Translations under genes and position numbers: made by a program
NCBI GenBank assembly: GCA_002315165.1
Contig: DCGC01000002.1
Location: forward strand, 19,400-39,299
Length of the DNA: 19,900 bases
Source of the DNA: Candidatus Saccharibacteria bacterium UBA1788
GTDB lineage: Bacteria > Patescibacteriota > Saccharimonadia > Saccharimonadales > Saccharimonadaceae
Reading direction: 5' to 3'
Shown here: piece by piece, positions 1 to 6,689 of the stretch
Layout: every line of letters begins with the position of its first letter
Numbering within the stretch: the stretch's first letter is position 1
The notes under the pieces: model-generated
Databases searched by the model: none
Told to the model about the DNA's origin: nothing
The model's input: only the letters and a program-made list of their open reading frames with translations

Positions 1-1216
1 GTCTGGAACGGCGATGGGGCCATTGGCGCTTTTTGCAAAACAGGCCGGTATTAACGTAGTTGGTTCCGACCGCTCAGAGGGAGCTGTCACGAGGGAATTA
101 ACAAAGGCTCATATTCCCTTTTCTATTGGAAACCAAGATGGAAGGTTTTTAGAGAAGAAAATCAAGGAAGGTGGCATAGATTGGTTTGTTTATACTTCAG
201 CTTTGCCCAAAGATCATCCGGAAATTTTAGTAGCCAGAAAATATAACATTAGAATTTCTAAACGTGATGAATTTATTGCGGAGTTGGTAGATAAGTTAAG
301 CCTAAAAATGGTTGCCGTGGCAGGCACACACGGCAAGACAACAACGACTTCGGCAATAGTTTGGGCTGCGCAACAATTAGAAATTCCAATTTCCTTTTTG
401 GTTGGGACTACACTGGGATTTGCCGGGGCGGGGGAATATGTTGAGGGGTCTAGGTACTTGATTTATGAAGCTGATGAATACGATAGAAACTTTTTACATT
501 ACTATCCGTGGCTATCGATTATTACTTCCGTTTCTTATGATCATCCAGATATTTATAAAACAAAAGAAGAATATGATGCGGCCTTTGCTCAATTTATCCG
601 TCAAAGCAAAAAGACAATCATGAAACAAAAGATTAATAATAAAATAAGGCTGGCGGGAGAAGTAAGGCGATACGATGCAACGCTTGCCTTATTGGCGATA
701 AAAAATATCGCTGCTGATTGCGGAATGAAAATAAGTGATGATAAAATCATCGAGGCGTTGAATCGATTCCCTGGCGTGGGGCGAAGGTTTGAAAAAATCG
801 GTGATGGTATATATTCCGACTATGCTCACCATCCCGAGGAGATAGCTGCGACTATTGATGTGGCATTAGAACAAGCGAAGTTTTCTGAAAAACGCGGGGT
901 CGTCGTAGTATATGAACCGCACCAGAACGTAAGACAACACGAGGTTTTTGAAGGCTATAAAAAAGCGTTCGTGGGAGCAAGTAAGATTTTTTGGTTGCCA
1001 ACGTTCTTAACGAGAGAAGACCCAAAGTTAAAAATTTTAGCGCCTAATGATTTTATTAAAAGTCTAGAAAATCAAGAAAATGCAGAAGCCGCAGAGCTTG
1101 GTGATACATTAGCTAAGAAACTAGAGGAGTATCAGAAAGAGAATTATTTGATAGTGATGATGACGGCTGGCCCAGCTGATAGTTGGCTAAGGCGACTATT
1201 CGGCGGAAATGCCTAA
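1..1216 (+). CDS. murC: UDP-N-acetylmuramate--L-alanine ligase-type Mur ligase (MurC/Mpl family), 5' partial
   Basis: The reading frame is open from base 2, and the residues before the first ATG (14) read SGTA, completing the glycine-rich N-terminal nucleotide loop (SGTAMGPLA), so the true start lies upstream of the window. Numbering from that ATG, visible Mur ligase motifs are the ATP P-loop GTHGKTTTT (104-112), EADEYD (152-157), DH (176-177), RRFE (257-260), DYAHHP (269-274) and EPHQN (301-305). The family adds L-Ala to UDP-MurNAc in cytoplasmic peptidoglycan synthesis; Mpl instead recycles a tripeptide. EADEYD occurs in both, so the substrate is not certain; MurC is preferred from the overall pattern. 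The protein is short for MurC because the central domain is reduced, and the usual G-x-H-N-x-x-N motif reads GEVRRYDAT (215-223). Its last 21 bases overlap the convergent gene ending at 1196. Confidence 0.82.
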   Translation, partial: SGTAMGPLALFAKQAGINVVGSDRSEGAVTRELTKAHIPFSIGNQDGRFLEKKIKEGGIDWFVYTSALPKDHPEILVARKYNIRISKRDEFIAELVDKLSLKMVAVAGTHGKTTTTSAIVWAAQQLEIPISFLVGTTLGFAGAGEYVEGSRYLIYEADEYDRNFLHYYPWLSIITSVSYDHPDIYKTKEEYDAAFAQFIRQSKKTIMKQKINNKIRLAGEVRRYDATLALLAIKNIAADCGMKISDDKIIEALNRFPGVGRRFEKIGDGIYSDYAHHPEEIAATIDVALEQAKFSEKRGVVVVYEPHQNVRQHEVFEGYKKAFVGASKIFWLPTFLTREDPKLKILAPNDFIKSLENQENAEAAELGDTLAKKLEEYQKENYLIVMMTAGPADSWLRRLFGGNA

Positions 1217-1528
1217 AACTTCGTCGGAGATGTCTTCGGGATTGAACGGATTTTCTATGGAATTGATATTTTTGACTTGCTGGTCGAAATTTTCGATAAA
1301 TTCATCGATGGTTTCCGTAGTAACTTCGCCAGTTTCTTCAACTTCGTAATTATTGCTTGATGATGTGCCTTCGGTTTCTGACTTTTCCGGCAAAAATCCT
1401 GGGCGGGAACGGTCAAGATAAATATCTCCGGACTGATGATAAATGAAGAGGCTAATACCAGAGCTTAAAAGAGCGATAAAAGTTGCTATTAAACCAAGAA
1501 TAATAAGGTTTTTGCCACCGCGACTCAT
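1196..1528 (-). CDS. Small single-span membrane protein, unknown function
   Basis: A 110-residue protein that I do not recognise. It has a short basic N-terminus, one hydrophobic segment (about residues 8-30), then a polar, acidic, Ser/Thr/Glu-rich tail of about 75 residues with no cysteine. The basic start predicts N-in orientation with the acidic tail outside. It is the last gene of a three-gene operon read from 3025. Its ATG overlaps the TGA stop of the preceding gene (ATGA, 1525-1528), and a GGAGG Shine-Dalgarno lies about 7 bases upstream, which supports both the start and translational coupling. Its 3' end overlaps the convergent murC by 21 bases. The hydrophobic segment could also be an uncleaved signal anchor. 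No function is inferred beyond membership in an envelope operon with a thioredoxin-fold protein. Confidence 0.72.
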   Translation of the reverse strand: MSRGGKNLIILGLIATFIALLSSGISLFIYHQSGDIYLDRSRPGFLPEKSETEGTSSSNNYEVEETGEVTTETIDEFIENFDQQVKNINSIENPFNPEDISDEVLGISAE

Positions 1529-2022
1529 AGACTTTCCTCCAGAATAATGATTCCTCCGCGATATTCGGAGATTAGTTGATTGAGTTCGTCGACATCGTCG
1601 CGAACTTTTTCTCTTTTAGTGCGAACTGCTGTAAGCTTAGCAGAGAAAAGGTCTAGGTTGTTTTTGCAGTCGAGAGCTAGCATCTCTTCTAATGACTGAC
1701 TATAAGAGGTGAAATCTTGGTAAAAATCGGCTCTTTTGCTAGCGTACTCGGCTTGGATTGTGATAAGTTCCGAGATGGAAAGGCTATTATTGACGAGCCT
1801 GACGTTGAATGGTTTGATGAATTTGGTTTGGAGCTTTTCGTAGATAGGACCGATAGTTGTACGAGTTTTAGTGTCATTTTTTTGAATGGTTTTAAGTGTT
1901 TTTTTGACATTTGTGCAGGTTTGGCTGGAAAAATCAGCGCTAGCAAAAACTAGGTTGCTAGACGAGGCGAGCAAAATAGCTATGGCGGCTATGATAAGTT
2001 TAGTTGTTTTTGAAGAGACCAA
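1525..2022 (-). CDS. Secreted helical protein with exactly two cysteines, unknown function
   Basis: A 165-residue protein with a classical signal peptide: basic Lys residues (5, 8), hydrophobic core (9-26) and a likely signal-peptidase site after VFASA (25-29). The mature part is polar, probably largely alpha-helical, with charged heptad-like stretches near 120-155 that could be coiled coil. It has only two cysteines, C36 and C119, suggesting one disulfide after export. The start is TTG (2020-2022); no ATG in this frame gives a complete signal peptide, and an AAGGA sequence sits about 7 bases upstream, so TTG is the preferred start. The gene overlaps the upstream thioredoxin-fold gene by 23 bases and the downstream gene by ATGA. 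Co-transcription with a thioredoxin-fold protein makes it a plausible redox client, which is inference. Family not recognised. Confidence 0.72.
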   Translation of the reverse strand: MVSSKTTKLIIAAIAILLASSSNLVFASADFSSQTCTNVKKTLKTIQKNDTKTRTTIGPIYEKLQTKFIKPFNVRLVNNSLSISELITIQAEYASKRADFYQDFTSYSQSLEEMLALDCKNNLDLFSAKLTAVRTKREKVRDDVDELNQLISEYRGGIIILEESL

Positions 2023-3025
2023 GATGTTTCCTTCCGTCGTAGATTAAAGTTGGAATGCCTTTTGCGCGTATTGTTTCTGTGACCATGGATTTAACTTTTT
2101 GCATAAGTTCCGTTACTTGTTCAGAATGAGCGAGCGTGGAAATGTTTTTTATTTCTTCCATCGTAGCGCCAAAATCAGCTAACCAAGTTTTAAGTAAATC
2201 TTCGGCTCCTTCTGGGTCTAGTTCGTTGTTGAAAATATTTTGGTAAATTGCACCGGATTCGTTTCTTTCTGTAAAAATTCGGTTGAGGATTTTAACACCG
2301 TAATTGGTTGATGATAAATTGGCAGCGTGGATATAGCGTGTTATGATGCCGGAATTTTTGAATTTATAGCTGCCGTCATCCAATTCGATTGGATAAACCA
2401 TAATAGCAACATGGTGATTCTTGATAAAATCGCCGTTGATTTGGTTTTTATATGACTGCATACACGCCGAACAACCTGGATCGACAATATCGAGCGCTAA
2501 TGGTAGATTATTTTCGTCGTTAAGGTAGATAACGGGCTCAACAAGATAGTTTTCGGCGTTCCAGCTTTTAAAGCGATCTGGGATAGCGATAAAAATTTCT
2601 CCCCATTCGCTAAACCAGTTAAGATTTTCTTCGTCGATAGAACAAGATTCCGAGCCGAGAGCGCATGACGCTGGATGAGAGACATTACAGGTGCCGAGAG
2701 CCCAAAGGGCGAGAAGCGATTTAATGGAAGTCAGAATAGCCCAAATGGCAACACCGACAATAATGACGGAGAATGTTTCAATAACGACCGAAAGAGGCTT
2801 AACAAGCTTAGGTTTAGTGAGAACGACTTTTTTGAGGAGGGAATTTTTAACATCATCCTTGAAATTGGTTTCACATTTTTGGAGACGTACTTTTTTCCAA
2901 ACGCAGCCCCAAGCTTTTTTGAAGACTTTCCAGTAAGCACGGCCAACTTCGCGTTTAAAAATGCTAATAATAGCAACAAAAATTCCAATAAGTGCAAGAA
3001 TAATAAAAGCAGCAATGCAAACCAT
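2000..3025 (-). CDS. Membrane-anchored thioredoxin-fold (DsbA/DsbD-like) protein
   Basis: A 341-residue protein with a hydrophobic segment at 3-22, a strongly basic cysteine-containing loop (24-76, presumably cytoplasmic), a second long hydrophobic region (78-110), then an extracytoplasmic domain. That domain has three cysteines just after the membrane (113, 121, 128) and a thioredoxin-like fold, with CSAC (185-188) as the redox motif and a cis-proline candidate in GIPT (P325). This layout fits a surface thiol-disulfide oxidoreductase. The exact class (DsbA-like oxidase, reductase, or part of a VKOR-type relay) cannot be decided. The ATG at 3023-3025 sits 6 bases after a TGCTATAAT extended -10 box, so it is the operon's first gene and probably leaderless. 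It overlaps the next gene by 23 bases. Confidence 0.8.
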   Translation of the reverse strand: MVCIAAFIILALIGIFVAIISIFKREVGRAYWKVFKKAWGCVWKKVRLQKCETNFKDDVKNSLLKKVVLTKPKLVKPLSVVIETFSVIIVGVAIWAILTSIKSLLALWALGTCNVSHPASCALGSESCSIDEENLNWFSEWGEIFIAIPDRFKSWNAENYLVEPVIYLNDENNLPLALDIVDPGCSACMQSYKNQINGDFIKNHHVAIMVYPIELDDGSYKFKNSGIITRYIHAANLSSTNYGVKILNRIFTERNESGAIYQNIFNNELDPEGAEDLLKTWLADFGATMEEIKNISTLAHSEQVTELMQKVKSMVTETIRAKGIPTLIYDGRKHLGLFKNN

Positions 3026-3031
3026 AAATCT

Positions 3032-3040
3032 ATTATAGCA
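3032..3040 (-). promoter_or_regulatory. Extended -10 promoter (TGCTATAAT), leaderless start of the thioredoxin-fold operon
   Basis: On the minus strand a perfect TATAAT (3037-3032) is preceded by TGC, an extended -10 element, and followed by only 6 bases before the ATG at 3025. Transcription normally starts 6-7 bases after the -10 box, so the message would begin at or next to the ATG. No TTGACA-like -35 is seen at 17-18 bases, consistent with an extended -10 promoter. Confidence 0.75.
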
Positions 3041-3045
3041 TGCCG

Positions 3046-3054
3046 TGATATAAT
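3046..3054 (+). promoter_or_regulatory. Extended -10 promoter (TGATATAAT), leaderless start of the cysteine desulfurase gene
   Basis: TG, one spacer base and a perfect TATAAT (3049-3054) are followed by 6 bases and the ATG at 3061. The geometry predicts a leaderless mRNA. It is divergent from the promoter at 3032-3040 with only 5 bases between the two TG motifs, so polymerase could hardly occupy both at once. Confidence 0.75.
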
Positions 3055-3060
3055 GACTTT

Positions 3061-4221
3061 ATGAAAGATTTTGATTATCTAGATAAAAAGAGTGTTTATT
3101 TAGATTCGGCTTGCCAGTCTCTAAGGCCACGCCCTGTTCTTAAAGCTTTAAATGATTATTATGAGAAGTTTAATTCATGTGGCGAGCGCGTGAAATATCC
3201 GTGGGGAATAGAGACCGATCGACGAGTAGAGAACACAAGGAAAAAGGTAATTAAGTTCTTAGGTCTTAAACAAAAAGATTATTTTACTTCTTTTACGTTG
3301 AACACAACTTATGGAATTAACTTAATCCTAAACCAACTTGATGGTAAGCAATTCAAAAAAGTAATTACATCAGAAATTGAGCATAATTCTCCTTTTTTGG
3401 CGACAATGAGCTTCGCAAAGAAAAATAATATACCGCGCGAAGTAATAAAACGAAACGATGATGGTTCGATTGTGCTAGACTGCGATTTCGCAAAGGCTGT
3501 CGTAGTAGTCAATTGCGCAGCTAATTTTGATGGAAGAAAGTTATTAAATATTAATGAGCTAATTAAAAAAGTTCATAAAGCTGGTGGTATTGTAATTATT
3601 GATGCGGCACAGGCAATGGCTCATTCGTCGGAAATATTACGCAAGACGGAACCTGATGCGATTTGTTTTTCTGCACATAAAATGTACGCTCCGTCGCTTG
3701 GAGTGATGGTCGTCAGGAAAGACCTGTTAAAAAAGATTGAAACTTGTTTTATAGGTGGGGGCATGGTTGATGATGTGGATGAAAATTCCTATTTATTATC
3801 TTCAGAAAGTCCGGAGCATCTATACACTAAGTTCGAATCGGGCTTGCAAGCGTGGGGAGAGATTATTGCACTAGGAGCAGCCATTGACTGGCTCGAAAAA
3901 ATACCAAAGTCAAGCAAAAAGCAGTTAGAAGGAAACGCAAAGAAACTGTTTGACTTTTTGAGTTCTAGCGAAAAAGTACATCTAGTAAACAAAGAACCGA
4001 ACCCGACAATATCGTTTTATGTGGAAGGCGTCGATTCGCATTTATTAGGCGCGGCATTGGGCGATAAGGGAATTATGGCAAGGACTGGCTATTTTTGCGC
4101 GCATTATTATTTGGATAAAGTTTGTAAATATCCTCCACTCATTCGTTTTTCTTTGGGATACCAAACTACAGATGGTGATGTGGAGAAGGTGATTAATATT
4201 CTAAGAAAAGTTATAAAATAA
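3061..4221 (+). CDS. sufS: Class V aminotransferase, SufS/CsdA-type cysteine desulfurase
   Basis: A 386-residue PLP enzyme of fold type I. Visible family landmarks are the EHNSP motif with H108, DAAQ (181-184) contacting the cofactor, SAHKMYAP with the Schiff-base lysine K207, R362 near the C-terminus as a likely carboxylate ligand, and ARTGYFCA with C346 in the position of the SufS/CsdA catalytic cysteine. SufS enzymes take sulfur from L-cysteine and pass it to Fe-S assembly or tRNA thiolation. Length is slightly below the usual 400-410. It is a single-gene unit with its own apparently leaderless promoter; no sufU, sufB, sufC or sufD lies in the window, so its sulfur acceptor is unknown. Its last 11 bases overlap the convergent polymerase gene. 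The class is firm; the exact SufS role is less certain, since related lyases share the fold. Confidence 0.82.
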   Translation: MKDFDYLDKKSVYLDSACQSLRPRPVLKALNDYYEKFNSCGERVKYPWGIETDRRVENTRKKVIKFLGLKQKDYFTSFTLNTTYGINLILNQLDGKQFKKVITSEIEHNSPFLATMSFAKKNNIPREVIKRNDDGSIVLDCDFAKAVVVVNCAANFDGRKLLNINELIKKVHKAGGIVIIDAAQAMAHSSEILRKTEPDAICFSAHKMYAPSLGVMVVRKDLLKKIETCFIGGGMVDDVDENSYLLSSESPEHLYTKFESGLQAWGEIIALGAAIDWLEKIPKSSKKQLEGNAKKLFDFLSSSEKVHLVNKEPNPTISFYVEGVDSHLLGAALGDKGIMARTGYFCAHYYLDKVCKYPPLIRFSLGYQTTDGDVEKVINILRKVIK

Positions 4222-5542
4222 ACAATAGCAGCTCTGGTAGAAGATAGATATGCAGAGCGTTCGGTAGCCCTGAGAAAAAACACATAGAAATTAGATAAGA
4301 TAGCAAGACGCTCAAAATAACCGGTGCTAAGGCGTTTTTTCTGAGCTTATGAAAAATTATTATCATTAGCTGCAACAGCAAAACAATTCCTATAATCCCA
4401 AGTTCAAGAAAAATGCTAGCATATTCATTTTGAATAATTTCTTTTGAGCCTAATGCAGACCCGGCTCCGCCCAATCCTACTCCAAAAAAGAATACTGCTG
4501 GGCTAGATAGGGACTTTTGCAAAGCCTGTTCGGTCAGGGAAAGTCTAATTTCCGTCGATTCCGATACGTAACCATCGAAAGTAGCCTGATCGTCTTGATC
4601 GGCAGGCTGGTTCTGTTCTTTTTCTCTTAAGTCAATTATTCCGAGCGAGAGATGATGAATAGATTTTGTGATTCCGGTCAAAAAAGTATCGTTTGTATAG
4701 GATAATCCCGCAAAAATACCTTGAGCACACAGGGAAATAATGAAGGAGCAAAGAACTAGAGGCAGCGTTTTGGAAGGCTGAAGCGAATGTTCCCGGACGC
4801 ACAGAAAAATGCAAAGAAAAATTAAAGCTATACAAAAAGCATAGATTGCGCCACGGGAAAAAGTGAAAAACAATGTAGAAGTGACAAAAATAGTAGAAAT
4901 AGCGAATTTAACCTTTTGCGTTTTTGTTTTTGCGTAGACACACATATAAAAAAACACTAAAGACGGAGCGAGCAATAAATTCCCCATAAATTGGGGTTCT
5001 ATAGCAAAACCGTTAGGATGAGGAAAACCGAAAGTTGATGTCGTGCAGCCACGACAAATCATAGTGACAGAACTTTGCACGCCGATCAGGTCCAAAAAAG
5101 ATTGAATCCAGCAAAAAGCACACACCAAAATCGATGAGATTAGAAAAATTTTAAGAATGTTTTTTTTGATCTCTTTATTAGTAAGAATATTTTTGATGGA
5201 AAAAGCAGAAATAAAAATACACCACATGATGCCGGCCGTGAGGATAGTGCGGATTTTATTTTCAGACCAAAAGGTAGATAGCGAAGAATACGAAATAAAT
5301 GCAAAGGCAGTGGCAAAAAGAAACTTTTGGGCGGTAGTCCATTGCGCGTATCCTCTAATAAGGCGAATAAGCTCTGGCAAGGATAAGAGTGCAAAAACCG
5401 CTAACCAGATTAATGGTAGCGACAACTCGAAGTTCATTAAATTGTTTTCACCTAAAAAAATTCTTGGGTAATAAGAAAAGAATAGTACTGCCGGTAGGGC
5501 GTACAGTAAATATCGTCTACTAGTGCTAATTAAGTTTTTCAT
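4211..5542 (-). CDS. O-antigen polymerase/ligase family integral membrane protein (Wzy/WaaL-like)
   Basis: A 443-residue, highly hydrophobic protein with roughly 10-12 membrane segments. Two features match the Wzy_C/O-antigen ligase family: FSRGA followed by hydrophobic helices in the middle, and QNEYASIFLELGIIG after a large polar loop, the counterpart of the H-N-x-x-L-x-x-x-x-E-x-G motif. The polar loop contains an acidic, Gln/Asp-rich stretch. Such proteins polymerise undecaprenyl-linked repeat units or transfer a glycan to an acceptor at the outer face of the membrane. It is the last gene of the operon starting at 8119, overlapping the GT4 gene by 17 bases, which fits polymerisation of units started by the sugar-phosphate transferase. 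Polymerase and ligase functions cannot be separated by sequence. Confidence 0.82.
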   Translation of the reverse strand: MKNLISTSRRYLLYALPAVLFFSYYPRIFLGENNLMNFELSLPLIWLAVFALLSLPELIRLIRGYAQWTTAQKFLFATAFAFISYSSLSTFWSENKIRTILTAGIMWCIFISAFSIKNILTNKEIKKNILKIFLISSILVCAFCWIQSFLDLIGVQSSVTMICRGCTTSTFGFPHPNGFAIEPQFMGNLLLAPSLVFFYMCVYAKTKTQKVKFAISTIFVTSTLFFTFSRGAIYAFCIALIFLCIFLCVREHSLQPSKTLPLVLCSFIISLCAQGIFAGLSYTNDTFLTGITKSIHHLSLGIIDLREKEQNQPADQDDQATFDGYVSESTEIRLSLTEQALQKSLSSPAVFFFGVGLGGAGSALGSKEIIQNEYASIFLELGIIGIVLLLQLMIIIFHKLRKNALAPVILSVLLSYLISMCFFSGLPNALHIYLLPELLLFIL

Positions 5543-6689
5543 GAATAAAATTTTTTATCTTTGTTTTAAAAATATCTTCAGAGAAGGGGAGAGCAGTCTT
5601 TGCGACTTTATTAGGGTCAAATTTTTTAGCTTTGAATTTTTTGAGGGCAGCTACGAGGGAATTAACTGATTGGCTATTAAATAGGACGCCGTTTTCGCCG
5701 TCGATAACATAATCTACGGCTCCGCCTTTACCATAGGCAATTACTGGACACCCAGCTGCGAGCGCCTCAACTGGAGCAATTCCGAACGGTTCGAGACTAG
5801 GAAAAATATAGCCTTTTGCCTCGGACAGATATTTTTTGAGGGAGGCTTGATTCATAGTGGGAAGAAAAGTGACGATTGGGTCGTTGCCGACAAATTTTTG
5901 AAGACGTTTGTGCTCTGGTCCATCACCAATTAAGGTAAGTGGTTCGTTTAGTTTTTTGCAGGCCTTGACAGCTAGGTCTAATCGTTTCCAAACTACCTGA
6001 CGAGATGTCGAAATATATCCTTGACGTTTCTGCATTTTTGTTTTTTGATTATTTTGTTCATGTACTTGACTTTTCGTTCGGTTTATTTCCCTATCTTCTG
6101 TGGAAAACTTGCCTGTGGAAAACTTTTCCACAGCTACTGGCGGAGCGATGATGGTTGATTCCCTTTTATAATATTTTCTGATTTGCTCTGCAGCGTATGT
6201 TGAGATGGTGATAAAATAATCCGGACGCTGGGCGGCATTAAAATCGGCTCTGCGGAGCGGTTTGACCAAAATTTTAAAGAAAAACCGAACAGCTGGATTT
6301 AACGCTCCAAATCCTGGGTCAGCAAGATAGTCATCATAAAGCTGCCAATAGTATTGGGTTGGTACGTGACAATAACAGATGTGCAAGGCATTCCCTTTTT
6401 TGATTGATTTTGCCTCCGCACCAGTAACGGAAATAATTAAATCATAGCTAGATAAGTCTAAATGATTAAAATAAATCTGGCGTAGTGGGGCTAAGAAACG
6501 ACGAAGTTTGGGTGAAAATTTTTGAAGCCAGCCGGTGCGCACATCAGCATCCTTGAACCAATCGATTCCTTTCTCATCATATTGAGACGTATAGATTGGA
6601 GCTTTAGGGAAAATATCATGAATTGACTTTAGGACGCGTTCTGCTCCGCCGACGTTGGTTAGCCAATCACAAACAATAGCAACTTTCAT
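5526..6689 (-). CDS. GT4-family glycosyltransferase with a low-complexity insertion
   Basis: A 387-residue GT-B fold transferase. The N-terminus carries DWLTNVGGAE (8-17), typical of GT4 enzymes that act on surface polysaccharides. The C-terminal domain has RQVVWKRLDLA (230-240, donor-phosphate contacts) and the E-x7-E motif at E300/E308 for nucleotide-sugar binding. It probably adds a sugar to the lipid-linked intermediate at the cytoplasmic face. Residues about 190-224, between the two domains, form a polar Lys/Gln/Asn-rich insertion beginning with KFST repeated twice; relatives I know have a much shorter linker here. The underlying DNA (6099-6132) holds direct and inverted TGTGGAAAA repeats. 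The ATG shares its A with the upstream stop (TAATG), implying translational coupling. The sugar is not predictable. Confidence 0.86.
   Translation of the reverse strand: MKVAIVCDWLTNVGGAERVLKSIHDIFPKAPIYTSQYDEKGIDWFKDADVRTGWLQKFSPKLRRFLAPLRQIYFNHLDLSSYDLIISVTGAEAKSIKKGNALHICYCHVPTQYYWQLYDDYLADPGFGALNPAVRFFFKILVKPLRRADFNAAQRPDYFITISTYAAEQIRKYYKRESTIIAPPVAVEKFSTGKFSTEDREINRTKSQVHEQNNQKTKMQKRQGYISTSRQVVWKRLDLAVKACKKLNEPLTLIGDGPEHKRLQKFVGNDPIVTFLPTMNQASLKKYLSEAKGYIFPSLEPFGIAPVEALAAGCPVIAYGKGGAVDYVIDGENGVLFNSQSVNSLVAALKKFKAKKFDPNKVAKTALPFSEDIFKTKIKNFIHEKLN
6099..6132. repeat. Direct and inverted TGTGGAAAA repeats (DnaA-box-like) inside the GT4 gene
   Basis: TGTGGAAAA occurs at 6099-6107 and again at 6114-6122, exactly 15 bases apart, so the repeat preserves frame. 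The second copy is followed after one base by its perfect inverse TTTTCCACA (6124-6132), giving a 9+1+9 palindrome. Each 9-mer differs at one base from the DnaA consensus TTATCCACA. It encodes the duplicated KFST of the inter-domain insertion. No replication function is claimed. Confidence 0.7.

Noticed and set aside
2675..3064. Plus-strand frame of 129 codons opposite the thioredoxin-fold gene
   Set aside because: Asn/Lys-rich translation with no domain, antisense to a gene with clear membrane helices and CxxC motif.
6099..6132. An origin of replication
   Set aside because: Only three near-consensus boxes inside a coding gene, no dnaA/dnaN nearby and no AT-rich unwinding element; kept only as an unusual repeat.
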